From assembly GCA_030765065.1 (NCBI GenBank), contig CM060975.1, positions 167,930,993 to 167,994,992 on the forward strand: 64,000 nt of DNA, given 5' to 3'. The notes below the pieces were generated by a model. The model had not been told where the DNA came from and did no database searches. It was given only the letters and a program-made list of their open reading frames with translations. Of this stretch, positions 25,086 to 35,709 are shown in pieces; positions within the stretch are counted from its first letter, which is position 1; every line of letters begins with the position of its first letter. This stretch comes from Deroplatys truncata. Lineage: Eukaryota; Arthropoda; Insecta; Mantodea; Mantidae. Position numbers and translations under genes: made by a program.

Positions 25086-25439
25086 ATGTGTTTTCTCAGT
25101 AACTGGTGTTCTCATTTGTTATAACGTACATTTAGATGTTATGCACATTATGTTTATGCACAATATTTATTCTATCTAATTTTGACATTGGCGAACACGC
25201 ATTATGCTCACTGAATTGTAAGCAGGTGAAAAAGAAAAATATAATTGGTCAGTTAAAAAAAAATGAAATCTCAACGCGCATAATCGACTTACCACCTTGT
25301 AATCGAAGCGATCATTGATATGCATTCCCGTTCTCGTTACCGGGCTGTTGTGAATCAAAATCTTTGTATGCTGCATGGCTTCCCTTCTCGTTTCCGTTTT
25401 GGTTGCTGCTGTTTTCGGGTTTTTGTGAACCAGCCTTAA

Positions 25440-26515
25440 GTCCTTTCTTTCTTGAAGAGTATATGCCGTGATTCTAGTGTAAATAGAAGGTAGCAGTGCT
25501 TTAAAACTTAGAATGAGGTAAAAAATATTGATATAGATGAAGCAGGTACTACATCTATCGTACAGTGCTTCGCGCCTTTGCCTTTGAGCACAAAAGCACT
25601 CACTGCATTACGTACTACAAAACTCTTAAGTATGTGCTTCTAAGGATATAGTTAGATTTTTACCATCCAATATGCAGCTATCACGCGCAATCCACTAAGA
25701 GGTGGCTGAATGTGCGCTCAAGCGAAACATCTACAGAGAAAGACTATTAGTGCTATGAATAAAATTGTGCATTTACTGTTTTTCCAAGCTTTCAAAGTGT
25801 ATCCTTAATTTAAAATGAATATATCGCTGCTAGGTTTTCATACATTAAACACTTCAATTTGACTTCCCACAAGTCAAGTGTATCAGCCTTGTTTTTGCCA
25901 GGAATAAAACTCAACGCTTGCTTGTAAAACTGACTATATTACTTATAAGAAGTTTTTAAGGTAGTAATATAATTTTTACTTTGTAAATACTCTTCTTAGT
26001 TAATAAAAGAATTTATGCATTTTTGTAGTGTTTGTAGAACATTGAGTAAAGTTGAGTATAGAATTATCTACAGCTCTGATAAATATAGTTTAGAGTAGAT
26101 AATTCGACCTATTTTAGTAAATAACACCGAAAATGTAATAAGTGATATCTTAAACAATGACTAGTCACGAGAACTTTTTATTTCTTAACTTAAGTCATAA
26201 CCACATCGGAATTTTCAAGACCTATGGAATTACTTCGAAGCTTTATCTGGATAAGTAAAATAAAGAAAGAGGTTTAATGCATGCTTTGTGTCTCATGATT
26301 TCACGGTTAGAGCGTCAGTAAAGAAAAGTAAAGACTGTTTTAGTTTTATACCTTCCTTCCATCCATCAGTAAATACTACAAAACTCGTAGGAAATAGTGC
26401 TTCTAATGACATACTGACATACACCGACCAATATCATCACAGACAAAGAACTGTAAAGCTTCTATATAACTTGCATCATCGGCCATTCTACTTGTACTCA
26501 CATCTGCAGATGGGA
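25440..26515. other. No gene recognised
   Basis: Intronic AT-rich sequence with only random-looking short frames. Confidence 0.4.
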
Positions 26516-26516
26516 C

Positions 26517-26765
26517 GTCCTCCGTGATCTAGTGGTACCATGCTAGCCTCTAGTTCCCGAGATCGCGGGTTCCAACTCGGCGGAGAGCGATCAATTTTTT
26601 CGGGTAAAAATCCTTAGCATTGTTTCCTTCGGAAGGAAAAAAAGGCCGGTGGTCCAGTCACGTAAAAGGCCCTCAAGCGTGATAAAGAGGGCTCTGAGCA
26701 AAATGTACGGTCTTTCACGCCCAATATAGAATGGGACGCTAAGAACCATAGTACAGAGCGTCCAT
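26517..26765 (+). mobile_element. tRNA-derived SINE, second family
   Basis: The head has tgatctagtggtacca (A box) and cgggttccaactcgg (B box). The body includes ttttttcgggtaaaaat, tccttcggaagg, gagcaaaatgtacggtctttc and atgggacgctaag. The same sequence in the same order is on the minus strand at 34385-34640. Confidence 0.75.
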
Positions 26766-26769
26766 AAAT

Positions 26770-27950
26770 GAAAACCAATTTTTTTAATCTACAAATGGAG
26801 GAGACTAAAATGGAAGCGTTCGTATGCAGGAACGAGGTCATGGAAAATTCACTAGAAGGTAAAACTGCCCACCAGAAATGTGCACATGTACACATAAAAT
26901 ACGGAAGACTGCCCTTTAATGACAACACTTAAGTACATTGGGTTATACACAATAGTTACAGTCGTTTTGCAGGAAACTGAATACTAATTGAAAATATTCC
27001 AATATTAAGAGAACAATAACTTAACAAACGCTTTGTATGGATGCGTTTCATTTTCCTAACAAAACACTTTGTAAAAGACATTCAGCTAAAGCAAAGAAAG
27101 GCCTGGAACGTAGGTACAGCACTCACATTCAGCATCACTTTTCACCCGAAAATAGTAGCCCATTCCACTTCCATGACAAAACATGCCATCTAGGACAGTC
27201 GGCATTACAATGCTCACATTTTAGAATGCCAAAAAATTATATTAACATTACAATAAAATGGAACAATTGAATAGCCTCTGAAACAATTAACAATTTAAAT
27301 AAACTCTCAATATTAAACCAGAATAATATAACAACACCCACTAAAATGAATAGTAGGATATTAAATAGCACAAATAGCACAATAATAAAATGTTTACAAG
27401 CTTCCCGATACAAAATTCAAATGGCCTAATCACCGTCTGTAGCTCTGCGTAACCACTAATCTTGAAATTTCTCATATGAAAATAAACAAAATATTAGGAG
27501 GAGATCTAAGTAAAGGTAACGGTCAGCAAAGCCCGGAAGAAAATGCAAATCGTCGACTACGTCATTAATGCTTACCCCGAGATCCGTACACTTGACCGAA
27601 GAGAAAAACGCAACTCACTCTCTCTCTCTTGCATCAGCCTGAAGACGCGATTGTAGCGCTGCTAACGGTGAAGAAAAGAACCCAAGCGATACAGAAGCGA
27701 CGTTCTCCAACAAAAAAAATCAGATATCACGCGGTCTTTATCAACAGAACTATAAATGCTCTGCCGAATCGGTACAACTTGTTATATTAGTAAATTTCTA
27801 AGCTCCCTTTACACGTAGGCACATGGACTTATTACAGACAGCTTTGGGTCCATTGAAAAATGCATTGTTTCCATATATTAAGAGACATTCAGAAACAGAG
27901 AAGACCGGCAACATAACAATCTTCTCGAAGCTTCCCATCAGTCTGAAATT
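26770..27950. other. No gene recognised
   Basis: Open frames at 26614-27270 have no recognisable domains. The GC-richer 27540-27720 stretch holds a short (CT)n but nothing else I can name. Confidence 0.35.
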
Positions 27951-27954
27951 TATG

Positions 27955-29825
27955 AAAGTTGCACCACTTGAGACATTTGCTGAGTTTGGTTAACGATAGA
28001 AGTGAAATAACGATTTTTGTCTTACAATATAGGAAGATAACCATGAATCTATGTGGGGAGACGCTGGATGTGTCCACGGAGAGGGGCTGCCCGCAGGGGG
28101 GTGTTTTATCACCCCTGCTATGGAACCTTGTAGTGGACACACTTCTTTGCGCACTCAATAGTGATGGTTACTTCACAGTTGGTTTTGCAGATGATATTGC
28201 AATAATCATAAGAGGGAAAATTCCTCACACAGTTTCTCAAGTGCTACAAATGGCGCTTAAGAAAGTGGAAGCTTGGTGCAAGATGAATAATCTAACTGTT
28301 AATCCAAGCAAAACATTAGTGGTACCCTTCACCAGGAGAAGGGGGCCTGATTTAACCAGACTCTCTCTCTCTCTTTGGTGAAGCAGTGTCCTATTCAACA
28401 CAAATTAAATATCTTGGGCTTGTTTTAGACAAGAAATTAACTTGGAAACATCACATGGAATTATGTATTACCAAAGCCTACAGAGTCTTTTGGACATGTA
28501 GAGGTATGCTTGGTAAGACATGGGGTCTGAAACCTAGCATAGTGTATTGGATATACACTGCCATGGTGAGACCTATATTCTGTTATGCCGCACTGATGTG
28601 GTGGCCTAGAGTTAATTTAAAGGTGTGCAGAAAGGAACTCTGTAAATTACAGAGGACCTTCTGCATTTCAATTATGGGAGCCTTCAAAACTACTCCAACT
28701 GCAGCCATGATCGCGTATCACCGTATTTGTCGCCAAACCAGTGTCTAATACTGGACATATTAATCATCTCAAGCTTCCTTGGGATAAGAATGTACAACAG
28801 TTACTCAACATGGGGACTGACATTCTTGAAACAAGATTCAAGTTTGATTTGAAATTTACGGTATCCTATCCACAGCGGAGTGAATGGGAAAGACTAGTAA
28901 AACCTCATAATAACAAAGGCCCAATCTGGTATACTGATGGTTCTAGAACCAAATCGGGAACGGGGGCTGGGCTTTACGGTAATGGTACCAAGATTTCTTA
29001 TAGTCTTGGTACCTTAGCTACAGCTTTCTAGGCTGAGGTTTATGCAATCCTAGCCAGTGTCATGGAAAGAATTAAAAGGATATATAAGAATAGAAGTGTT
29101 CTTATCCTCTCAGACAGTCAAGCTGCTCTTAAAGCACTTGAATCCCCATTTATAAAATCAAAGCTCGTCTCAGAATGCCGGGAATCCTTAATGACACTGG
29201 CTGAACACAATAAGGTTCAACTTATGTGGGTGCCAGGACACATAAGTATACCAGGCAATGAGAAAGCAGATGAAGCAGCCAAGATTGGCAGTGAAATCCC
29301 ATTTTTTGGTCCGGAGCCTGTACTGGGAGTGTCCTACAGACCAGTGAAATAGGCTATTAAGTGCTGGGCTCAAGCAGAACACAAGAACTACTGGAACTCC
29401 ATTGAGGGTTGCAGACATTCCAAGTTGTTCATTACAGACCTGGATAACAGCCGGGCAAAATACTTGCGCGGTCTTAGTAGAAGAAGACTTGCATGGGCAA
29501 CAGGATTCATTACAGGACCTGTGCCATAAAGTTTAATCTATACAGAATGGGATTGTTTAACAACCCTATCTGTAGTAGATGTCTAGAAGGAGATGAGATG
29601 TTACTCATCTACTATGTGATTGCCCTGCTCTTGCGAATCAAAGAGCAAGTACTTTTGGCAGTCACTTTTCAAAGATAGATGAACTATAGAAACCTCAGTT
29701 AGCAGTCTGTTTAAGTTCATATCGAGCAACAGACTACTTAACTGATGAAAGGGGGGATGCGCAATAGATCTTAAGGTCGCAGTGCTTGGGCATAAAACCC
29801 ACCCCTTCTCAAACTAGAACTAGAT
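27955..29825 (+). pseudogene. 5'-truncated RNase H-bearing LINE (I-clade-like)
   Basis: The reading starts inside the reverse transcriptase: G-C-P-Q-G-G-V-L-S-P-L-L-W, then F-A-D-D (catalytic YxDD-type box, about 28185), then N-P-S-K-T. After a TGA at about 28380 it continues I-K-Y-L-G-L-V-L-D and M-V-R-P-I. An RNase H domain follows: Y-T-D-G-S-R, A-E-V-Y-A-I (preceded by a TAG at 29029-29031), S-D-S-Q-A-A-L, and G-N-E-K-A-D-E-A. Then comes N-P-I-C-S-R-C, the zinc knuckle start. Four or more stops or frame changes inactivate it. It lies just upstream of gene A exon 3. Confidence 0.85.
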
Positions 29826-30112
29826 ATAACGATGAAAGAAAAGAAACGTGAGTGTCAAAGCGACGAATGTAAAAAATTGTCTTATTTATGTTATTGTAAA
29901 GTCAACATTTGAATTGATTTTATTCATTTGGCATAATACTGTACTGTACAGTAACAGATCACATTAGCTTATTCAAATGAAATGTTTTCGTGCATTTGAT
30001 AAGGTATTAAAACTCTATGCTTGGCACTGAAGGTGAATTTACATAAATTAATAGGCTTAATCAAATCAATATAATATAGATATTTTTCTATTTTCATTAT
30101 CATTTCAGTTAG

Positions 30113-30290
30113 TTCCTTCCTCCGTTACTCACCCATTGGTAGTGATGGCAGAGAATTTTGCAATTTTCTCGACCGAACAAGGCTGCATATAATTGATATA
30201 GAGTCGTATGAGAAACTATATTTAAATTTGACAAAAATAAAGCATATTCCATATCTCATTAGCTCTTGTGGGAGAAGTATGCAACCAGAA
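30113..30290 (+). CDS. Gene A, third coding exon (largest)
   Basis: A pyrimidine-rich tract (ttttcattatcatttcag, then ttag) precedes it. Using the second AG, the first base completes the glycine codon left by exon 2, and 59 further codons are open. It contains two cysteines (about residues 54 and 90 of the full protein), one N-glycosylation sequon (N-L-T at about residue 76), and a D-R-T-R-L stretch. A paralogous exon at 41408 reads D-R-A-K-L at the matching position after 24 residues. The proposed donor is gaa|gtgatg at 30291, which is weak. If it is not used, translation stops four codons later at TGA 30300-30302. Choosing the first AG (exon from 30109) would give an immediate stop in the frame inherited from exon 2. 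Function unknown. Confidence 0.55.
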
Positions 30291-30469
30291 GTGATGCCCT
30301 GATCAACGACCGAAGAATCAGTTTTTCTACGCCATAATGGAGATGCAGACTTTCAGAATGGCGTAGCAGAAAATATTGGTGTTCATTGACTATCATAACC
30401 AGGAGTGTGTGAAATTTCTTTATAACTGCTATAAATTACAATTTTTAATCGCATATGTTTTAACTACAG

Positions 30470-30553
30470 AATGACATAAGTAGGTTACGTAAACACGTCG
30501 AAAAGTACATTCCAGTTGACAGCTTCAATAACAAAATAACAGAGGAAGAACTG
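30470..30553 (+). CDS. Gene A, fourth coding exon (28 codons)
   Basis: The acceptor ttaactacag ends at 30469 and the donor ctg|gtaata begins at 30554. Only phase 0 is open. It is a charged segment starting N-D-I-S-R-L and ending T-E-E-E-L. Related sequence occurs at 36760 and 41625, where the AG at the start is kept and a GT lies at the matching end (gtacga, gtacgt), but both copies carry frame damage. Conservation of the splice positions across three copies supports the exon ends. The open frame also continues another 29 codons to TAA if the donor is ignored, so an alternative longer terminal exon is possible. Confidence 0.5.
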
Positions 30554-30773
30554 GTAATACGTCGAACAGATAGTGAAAATGATCGTTATTATCAGGATTT
30601 CAGTCTGCATTACCAGATAAAGACAATAACTCTAGGCTAAAAATTCAAACACATTAGAGCATTAGTATGAAGCCCCTATATCGACAATCTGTTAAGTTGA
30701 AACTTTTAAGTTAGTTATATTAGCTTTATACTGGGATTATTTGCTTAACGTAATCATAAAGTCTTGTCCATAG

Positions 30774-30788
30774 AGCATGCTTTCCTGA
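30774..30788 (+). CDS. Gene A, terminal exon: last four codons and stop
   Basis: After the acceptor gtccatag, phase 0 reads S-M-L-S-stop. The matching site in copy B (acceptor ccacag, exon from 37053) reads N-L-L-S-stop. Copy C (from 42720) has the same start with small insertions. Agreement of the short reading and stop between A and B is the main reason for placing the C-terminus here. The 3'UTR continues to about 30905. Confidence 0.45.
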   Translation, partial: SMLS

Positions 30789-30884
30789 GACGAGTTTGAT
30801 TTTCTGTCGGCATTGGATGAGAGTATGAAGATAACTTTTGTAACACTTCGGCAATTAACTGATAAGATGTACTGAGTTCAAATG

Positions 30885-30890
30885 AATAAA
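30885..30890 (+). terminator. Polyadenylation signal of gene A
   Basis: AATAAA lies about 100 bases after the proposed stop codon and is followed by a T-rich stretch. The paralogous block has AATAAA at the matching position (37173-37178). Confidence 0.45.
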
Positions 30891-31264
30891 CGATTTTTTA
30901 AAAGTAATTTATATTAAATATACTGAAAAATTTTAAACCGGAAGCCCCAGTTTTATATGTCATAATTTTCCTAAAAACATCCATACCATGTATTTACAAA
31001 TGACCACAATTACTAGCATGCAGCTCTCATGCTGCGAATGATTTCAGTGATTTATATTGTACACGATATTTGTTATTTGCTAAACTTTAAAAGAATACGT
31101 AGAAACGTTAGCGTAGAAGCAGAAGCACAGATGAAAACGAGGAAGAAAGCATTTGGAAGTAGTCTTTATGACCAACCACATTGTTTGTGCAGATTTTATG
31201 CAGGTTCATTTTTAGTATTTTAGCAATCACCATCATTTGCCTAATTCTGCTAATTCTATGACTT

Positions 31265-31690
31265 ACTTATTATAGTTATACGAAGTATTGTTTTTCATTT
31301 AAACTTATAGTACCCCTATTTCACTGAAAATGTACGTTATAGTAGTTATGGAAAGTATATTTTTTTCCTTCAAACCTTCAGTAGCCCTATTTCACCAGAA
31401 ATACACATTATCATAGTACAGAAGGTATATTTTTTCCTTCAAACTTTCAGTAGTCCTATTTCATCAGAAATGCACGTTATCATAGTTCAGGACGTATTGC
31501 TTTACTCTCAAACTTTCGGTACGCATATTTCACCGGAAATACACGTTTAGTACCTACAGGAAGTATTGTATTTCTCTCAAACTTACGGTACTCATATTTC
31601 ACCAGAACTACGCATTATAATAGCTATAGGAATTATTGTTTTTCTCTCAAGTTTTCGGTACCCATATATCACCAGAAACACACGTTTTGA
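31265..31690. repeat. Tandem array of the family A terminal unit, about 80-85-bp period
   Basis: Five to six copies of a unit containing tcaaactttc-gta, c-atttcacc-gaaat-cac and a gaagtatt motif. Each unit is the reverse complement of the last 80 bp or so of family A. The paralogous segment at 37740-37800 has one unit. Confidence 0.7.
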
Positions 31691-32210
31691 GGTACATTAA
31701 ACGGCAGTAGGCATTTTTCAAACAGTTCCGTGTATGTGTGTATGATTTACTATGTACTCCTGTCAGTCTGTCTCTGTTTCTCTATGTGCAAATATTAAAT
31801 TTCATATTTTTTTAAACAACCTAGTTTAAGGTTTTCAGCAACATTCCTGTAAATCGAACTACCCTTAGCAATAAAACATTGTCGTTATTTTAAATTATCT
31901 AAAAGAAATACTGTATCGACTCCGTCAAAGTATAATATATTTGAAATATTCATGTGATAATTGAATGTATTTTTTTTTAATTTTTCCGTGAATTTCTTGT
32001 GAAGAACTCATCATACTGTTTTAATTACCGATCTCTATAACTGTAAAATAACAATAGAAAGAAAAAAAACGTTTGAGTAGGAAAAATAAGTAGTTCATTA
32101 AAACGTACAAATTATTTGAAATAAATTGTTTGGTAGTTAAGGCCGTTTTTCAAACATTCATTTTTGCATCCTTACGCTTTCGCATACGTATGTCGTATGA
32201 CAAATATGCT
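31265..32210 (-). repeat. Family A repeat, reverse orientation, with amplified end
   Basis: On the minus strand the internal part (to about 32210) matches the family: aaacaatttatttcaaataa, caaatatattatactttg, gggtagttcg and cttgaaaa-like blocks. Its right-terminal unit has been multiplied into an array at 31265-31690. Confidence 0.6.
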
Positions 32211-32912
32211 TCAAGTTATATGTAAACAATCACTAAATGACTAAACGTTTCCTCGGGTTTTGGAGGGATTTTCGTCTTGGCAGCACTGTGCTAAATACGA
32301 TACCTTTGATAACTATTAAATAATCCATTTATATTTTGAGAAAACATCTAAATAACTAACCTAAACTATCAGTATTCTGATAACTGTTCTATTTTATTTC
32401 TTTTCTGTATTACTTTCATTATGTTTATTTTATATGTTTAATATCAGCACGTTATATTGTTTCATATGTTTCAAGCATATATGTATTTAGTATACTTTGC
32501 CCTTACGATCAACCTTATTATTGGAGAAGTAAAATAAATAAGTAATTCAATTTGAAGTGGTTTATGGGCAAAATGTAATTCCTATTAACATAATTTGTAG
32601 AGAACAATTACCTTCTGGAACGTCAAGGTACATAACGTACGTATGTAAAATTATCTTGCGTACTACATATATTTTTGCGTTCCCGACCACTTTTCCGAAT
32701 CCACTTTTTCTATTCCAGTTTTAGATGGCTAAATTTTTGTGAATCTATATTTAAGAATCTAATTTTCCTAGTTCATTCTTCAGAACGCTATGCATAGTCA
32801 ATTCGCGTAGAGAAATGATTACGCGTTACGTTATAACAAATTAAAATTTTGTGTCTGACTTTTAGGTAACTTAAATTTTTCGTACACATGTTGTGCTTAA
32901 ATTGTTTGTGCT

Positions 32913-33220
32913 ATGGACATAACAGTACCAATTATTACTACAGAAAGTGGAGAAGTAAAGCTGTTATTTAATGGTTTCATTTACTGCAAAACCAGATCTG
33001 GCAAGGAAGATAAAATGTACATCATCCCAACTGAACCGCGCTGAAGGTTTACATAATCGTTTACAACTTGTATTCAAGAAGCATCATCGAATTTCCACTC
33101 AAAAGTTCGGATGATGTTCAGCTCTATCAGAACTACAAAAAGAGCAGGGCGGACTCTGAATGATGTGACACAGGAAATTACAATGGCCGAGCAGTAAAGG
33201 CACTGCCCTAGAAGAAATGG
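32913..33220 (+). pseudogene. FLYWCH-type zinc-finger relic
   Basis: The frame reads V-P-I-I-T-T-E-S-G-E-V-K-L-L-F-N-G-F-I-Y, then K-T-R-S-G-K, which resembles the start of a FLYWCH finger (L-x-x-x-G-x-x-Y). The C/W residues that should follow are absent and stops intervene. Such domains are common in MULE-type transposons. Weak call. Confidence 0.3.
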
Positions 33221-33682
33221 TATATAATACAAAAACAAATACAATCCATTGCTTTGAATTATGAAAGTTGAAATTCCTACTAAACGTAAATTATTCTCAT
33301 TAAATTTTATTGGAAAAATACCCCTGTATAAATAATTATTACGTTCCGCAAAAATTTATTTCGGAATTTAGGTATTCCGAAACAGAAATAGGATAACAGC
33401 CTTTCAGAAAAACCGGCAATCGGAAAAAATCTACGGGAATCAGATTTTGATCTCACAGTTAAATAACTGTTTTAACAAATGCAGCAACATATTTAGACTT
33501 GGCATGTTTGTAGGCCCCATGAGAACCGTCAGTACAAATCACAGGCTTCCTATAACTGTCATCGCATTGCGCTGATCCCTGTAAGATTGGAGAAAAGGAA
33601 GTCGGAACAACAAAATCTAAGATACTAGCCATCCATGTTTTAGCTGAGAGCGATATAATACTGATATTGTTTCCTCTTTCTA

Positions 33683-34275
33683 TGACTTTTTCTACCCTAC
33701 CTAACAAAAGATAAATTGTTGTATTCCAACAGAAACTGCAATACCCATATTTCACCAGAAATATAGGTTTTTGAGACACCCTGAATTAAAAACGTCCAAT
33801 GTGTTGCATTAACAAGACTTTCTCTACCCAGTCTCTCCAAAATATTCATATAATCCCTTATTCTAAATCTAATTCTTATTAATATAATTCAATCTTGATT
33901 ATACATTCACACATTTCAATGTAGGTATAAAAAGGATACAGTAAACTAAGGTGTTAATCAAATATTTTAAAAGTAGGTTGCTATGTGTAGTAAACAAAAA
34001 CCAATAGTGGTTTGCAATTGAAAAATGTATACAATATTTGAAAATGAAAACCATTACGAAGTATATCTGGAAATGTTTATTGTCACAAAAGCGTTATTCG
34101 ACATAAATTGGGTAATTTACCGATATCTACAGTTTTGTTTTGCAAGGCCTTTTTGTAAAACGGTAGCCTCAAAACGTGTATATCCGGTGAGATCTCGGTA
34201 GTGAAATTTTGGATGGAATACAATACTGTTTCCTATAGGCAATTAGTAGAGAGGGGGGAGCGAGAGAAAAAATAA
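33683..34275 (+). repeat. Family A repeat with both ends, internal deletion
   Basis: The left end (gactttttctac...gtattcca...atttcaccagaaata...ttgag...ccctgaatt, 33683-33785) is the reverse complement of the family's right end. It is followed by the usual internal start (aatgtgttgcatt...ctttctctac). The right end is at 34160-34275. This copy shows that the family has inverted termini of roughly 100 bp. Confidence 0.7.
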
Positions 34276-34384
34276 AAATAAATAGAAAAAGCTAAACGTG
34301 CGTGTGTGTGTATGTGTGTGCATCTGAGTGCGTCTCTGTGTGTGAGTGTTTGTATGTTTCTAAAATTAAGTGGAGTTTTATTTA

Positions 34385-34640
34385 TAGACGCTCTTTAATT
34401 TATGGTCCTTAGCGTCCCATTTTATATTGGACGTGAAAGATCGGAAATTTTGCTCAGAGACCTCTTTATCAGGTTTGAGGTTATTTTAAATCTACGACAT
34501 GGGACCACTGCTTTACTTCCCTTCTGAAGGAAGCTATGCCAAGTGTTTTTCACCCGAAAAAATCCATCGCCCTCCGTCGGGTTTGAACACGCGACTTTGA
34601 AAGCTAGAGGCTAGCATGGTATTACTAGACTACTTTGTAT
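34385..34640 (-). mobile_element. tRNA-derived SINE, second family, reverse copy
   Basis: Same element as 26517-26765, in the opposite direction. Head: tctagtaataccatgctagcc (split at the A box) and B box gtgttcaaacccga. The body matches through ttttttcgggtgaaaa and gggacgctaag. Confidence 0.75.
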
Positions 34641-34674
34641 GATGTGTGTGTGTATGTGAACACCAAAGCTCTTC

Positions 34675-35022
34675 TTCTTCTTTAATTAATTAACCTCCTC
34701 TTTATAGGACTTGCATCCCCAAAGGTTTTATATGCCAATGCCTTGAGTCAGTAGCCCGTCAAGAGTAGCAAACAAACTCTGGATCATAGCAATTCCAGGA
34801 TGTGCGATCAGCCAATGCCTGGTATGGCGGTGAAGAAGAAAGAAATGAAATGTAGTGATGAAGGAGATGATATGAAAACTCCAGATCAAATTAACCAATT
34901 CGGTATTCGCCTAGCGACTGACGAAAACTGTGAAAAAGTCTTCGATCAGATTGGTTGGCTCCGGGGGTTTGAACCGGAACCTCCTGAATGCGGGCCACAG
35001 AGTTACCACCTGAGCCACCCCC
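34675..35022 (-). mobile_element. tRNA-derived SINE sharing its body with the 19057 SINE
   Basis: On the minus strand a head with ggtggctcaggtggtaac (A box) and ggttcaaacccccgg (B box) leads into a body containing ataccaggcattggctgatc, cttgacgggc, gatgcaagtcctat and aagaggagg. These blocks recur in order in 19057-19444. The heads differ, so two SINE types share one 3' body. Confidence 0.75.
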
Positions 35023-35095
35023 CTTGGTCAACAGTATAACTGAAAACGAAAATTCGGACGAATATCAACATTGGCATTTAAGATTTTTAAATTAG

Positions 35096-35097
<2 letters not shown>

Positions 35098-35126
<29 letters not shown>
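35098..35126. repeat. (TA)n microsatellite
   Basis: Uninterrupted TA repeat. Confidence 0.9.
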
Positions 35127-35131
<5 letters not shown>

Positions 35132-35447
35132 TTCAATTAGTTATACTTTTTACAGACATTAGCCTGGTCTTGGCAATTTTTTAATATGGAGTCAACTGAA
35201 AAATTCAGTGCCACAGCAAGTACTTCAACGTTGGGTGTTTAAGGGGTCCTTAAGATCTTTACATTAATATTGTATATAATTAATTCAACTAATTATATCT
35301 TTTTACAGACCTTAGCCTGGTCTTGGCAAGTTTTTAATATAGTCAACTGAAAAATTCAATGCCACAGCAAGTACTTCAGTGCTACGTTTTTAACGGTTTC
35401 TTAAGATTTTACATTAATATTATATATAATTATTTCAATTAATTAGC
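35124..35447. repeat. Tandem repeat, about 151-bp period, two units plus a partial third
   Basis: Units start at 35124, 35276 and 35426 with ataatta-ttcaa and share tttttacag, ttagcctggtcttggcaa and gccacagcaagtacttca. Confidence 0.85.
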
Positions 35448-35561
35448 ACTGCGTCAGCAGGTCACCATTGAGATCGCCATCTCGAGCGAGTTGGCTTGAT
35501 GGTCTGTCTGGGAAACAACCTACGTGAATTGGGGAATTCAATGTCCTACCTGTAAGCTGTC

Positions 35562-35700
35562 GCAGTAGCTCAGTGGTTAGAGCAACCGTACGGAGAGCGG
35601 GAGAACAGTGCTGAAATCCCGGCTGTTAAGTTCAGTATCTTTTAAAGAAACTCTTCCAACACCAAAGTAGGTGCTCTTTATATGTAATAAATTTAGTTAA
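35562..35700 (+). repeat. tRNA-derived SINE head
   Basis: gtagctcagtggttagagc is a near-perfect A box. The B box (gctgaaatcccgg) follows at normal distance but is degenerate. A short body follows (ctttaaagaaactcttcc). Confidence 0.5.
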
Positions 35701-35709
35701 TTTTGATTT

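Larger units (their letters stand above)
24136..25436. mobile_element. 1.3-kb TIR element with TAA target duplication (PIF/Harbinger-like)
   Basis: The left end reads AGACTGGTTCACAA and the right end, reversed, AGGCTGGTTCACAA. Both are followed by related AACC-GAAA and GAACGA/GAACGG-rich subterminal sequence. TAA lies immediately outside each end (24133-24135 and 25437-25439). A 3-bp TAA/TTA duplication is the hallmark of PIF/Harbinger-type insertion. No transposase is recognisable, so it is non-autonomous. A promoter-like block lies inside at 24812-25085. Confidence 0.8.

Noticed and set aside
31265..31690. A CRISPR-like array of regular repeats
   Set aside because: The units are contiguous diverged copies of a transposon end with no unique spacers, in animal DNA.
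35562..35635. A tRNA gene
   Set aside because: The B box is degenerate, the acceptor ends do not pair by eye, and similar heads in this window are SINEs.
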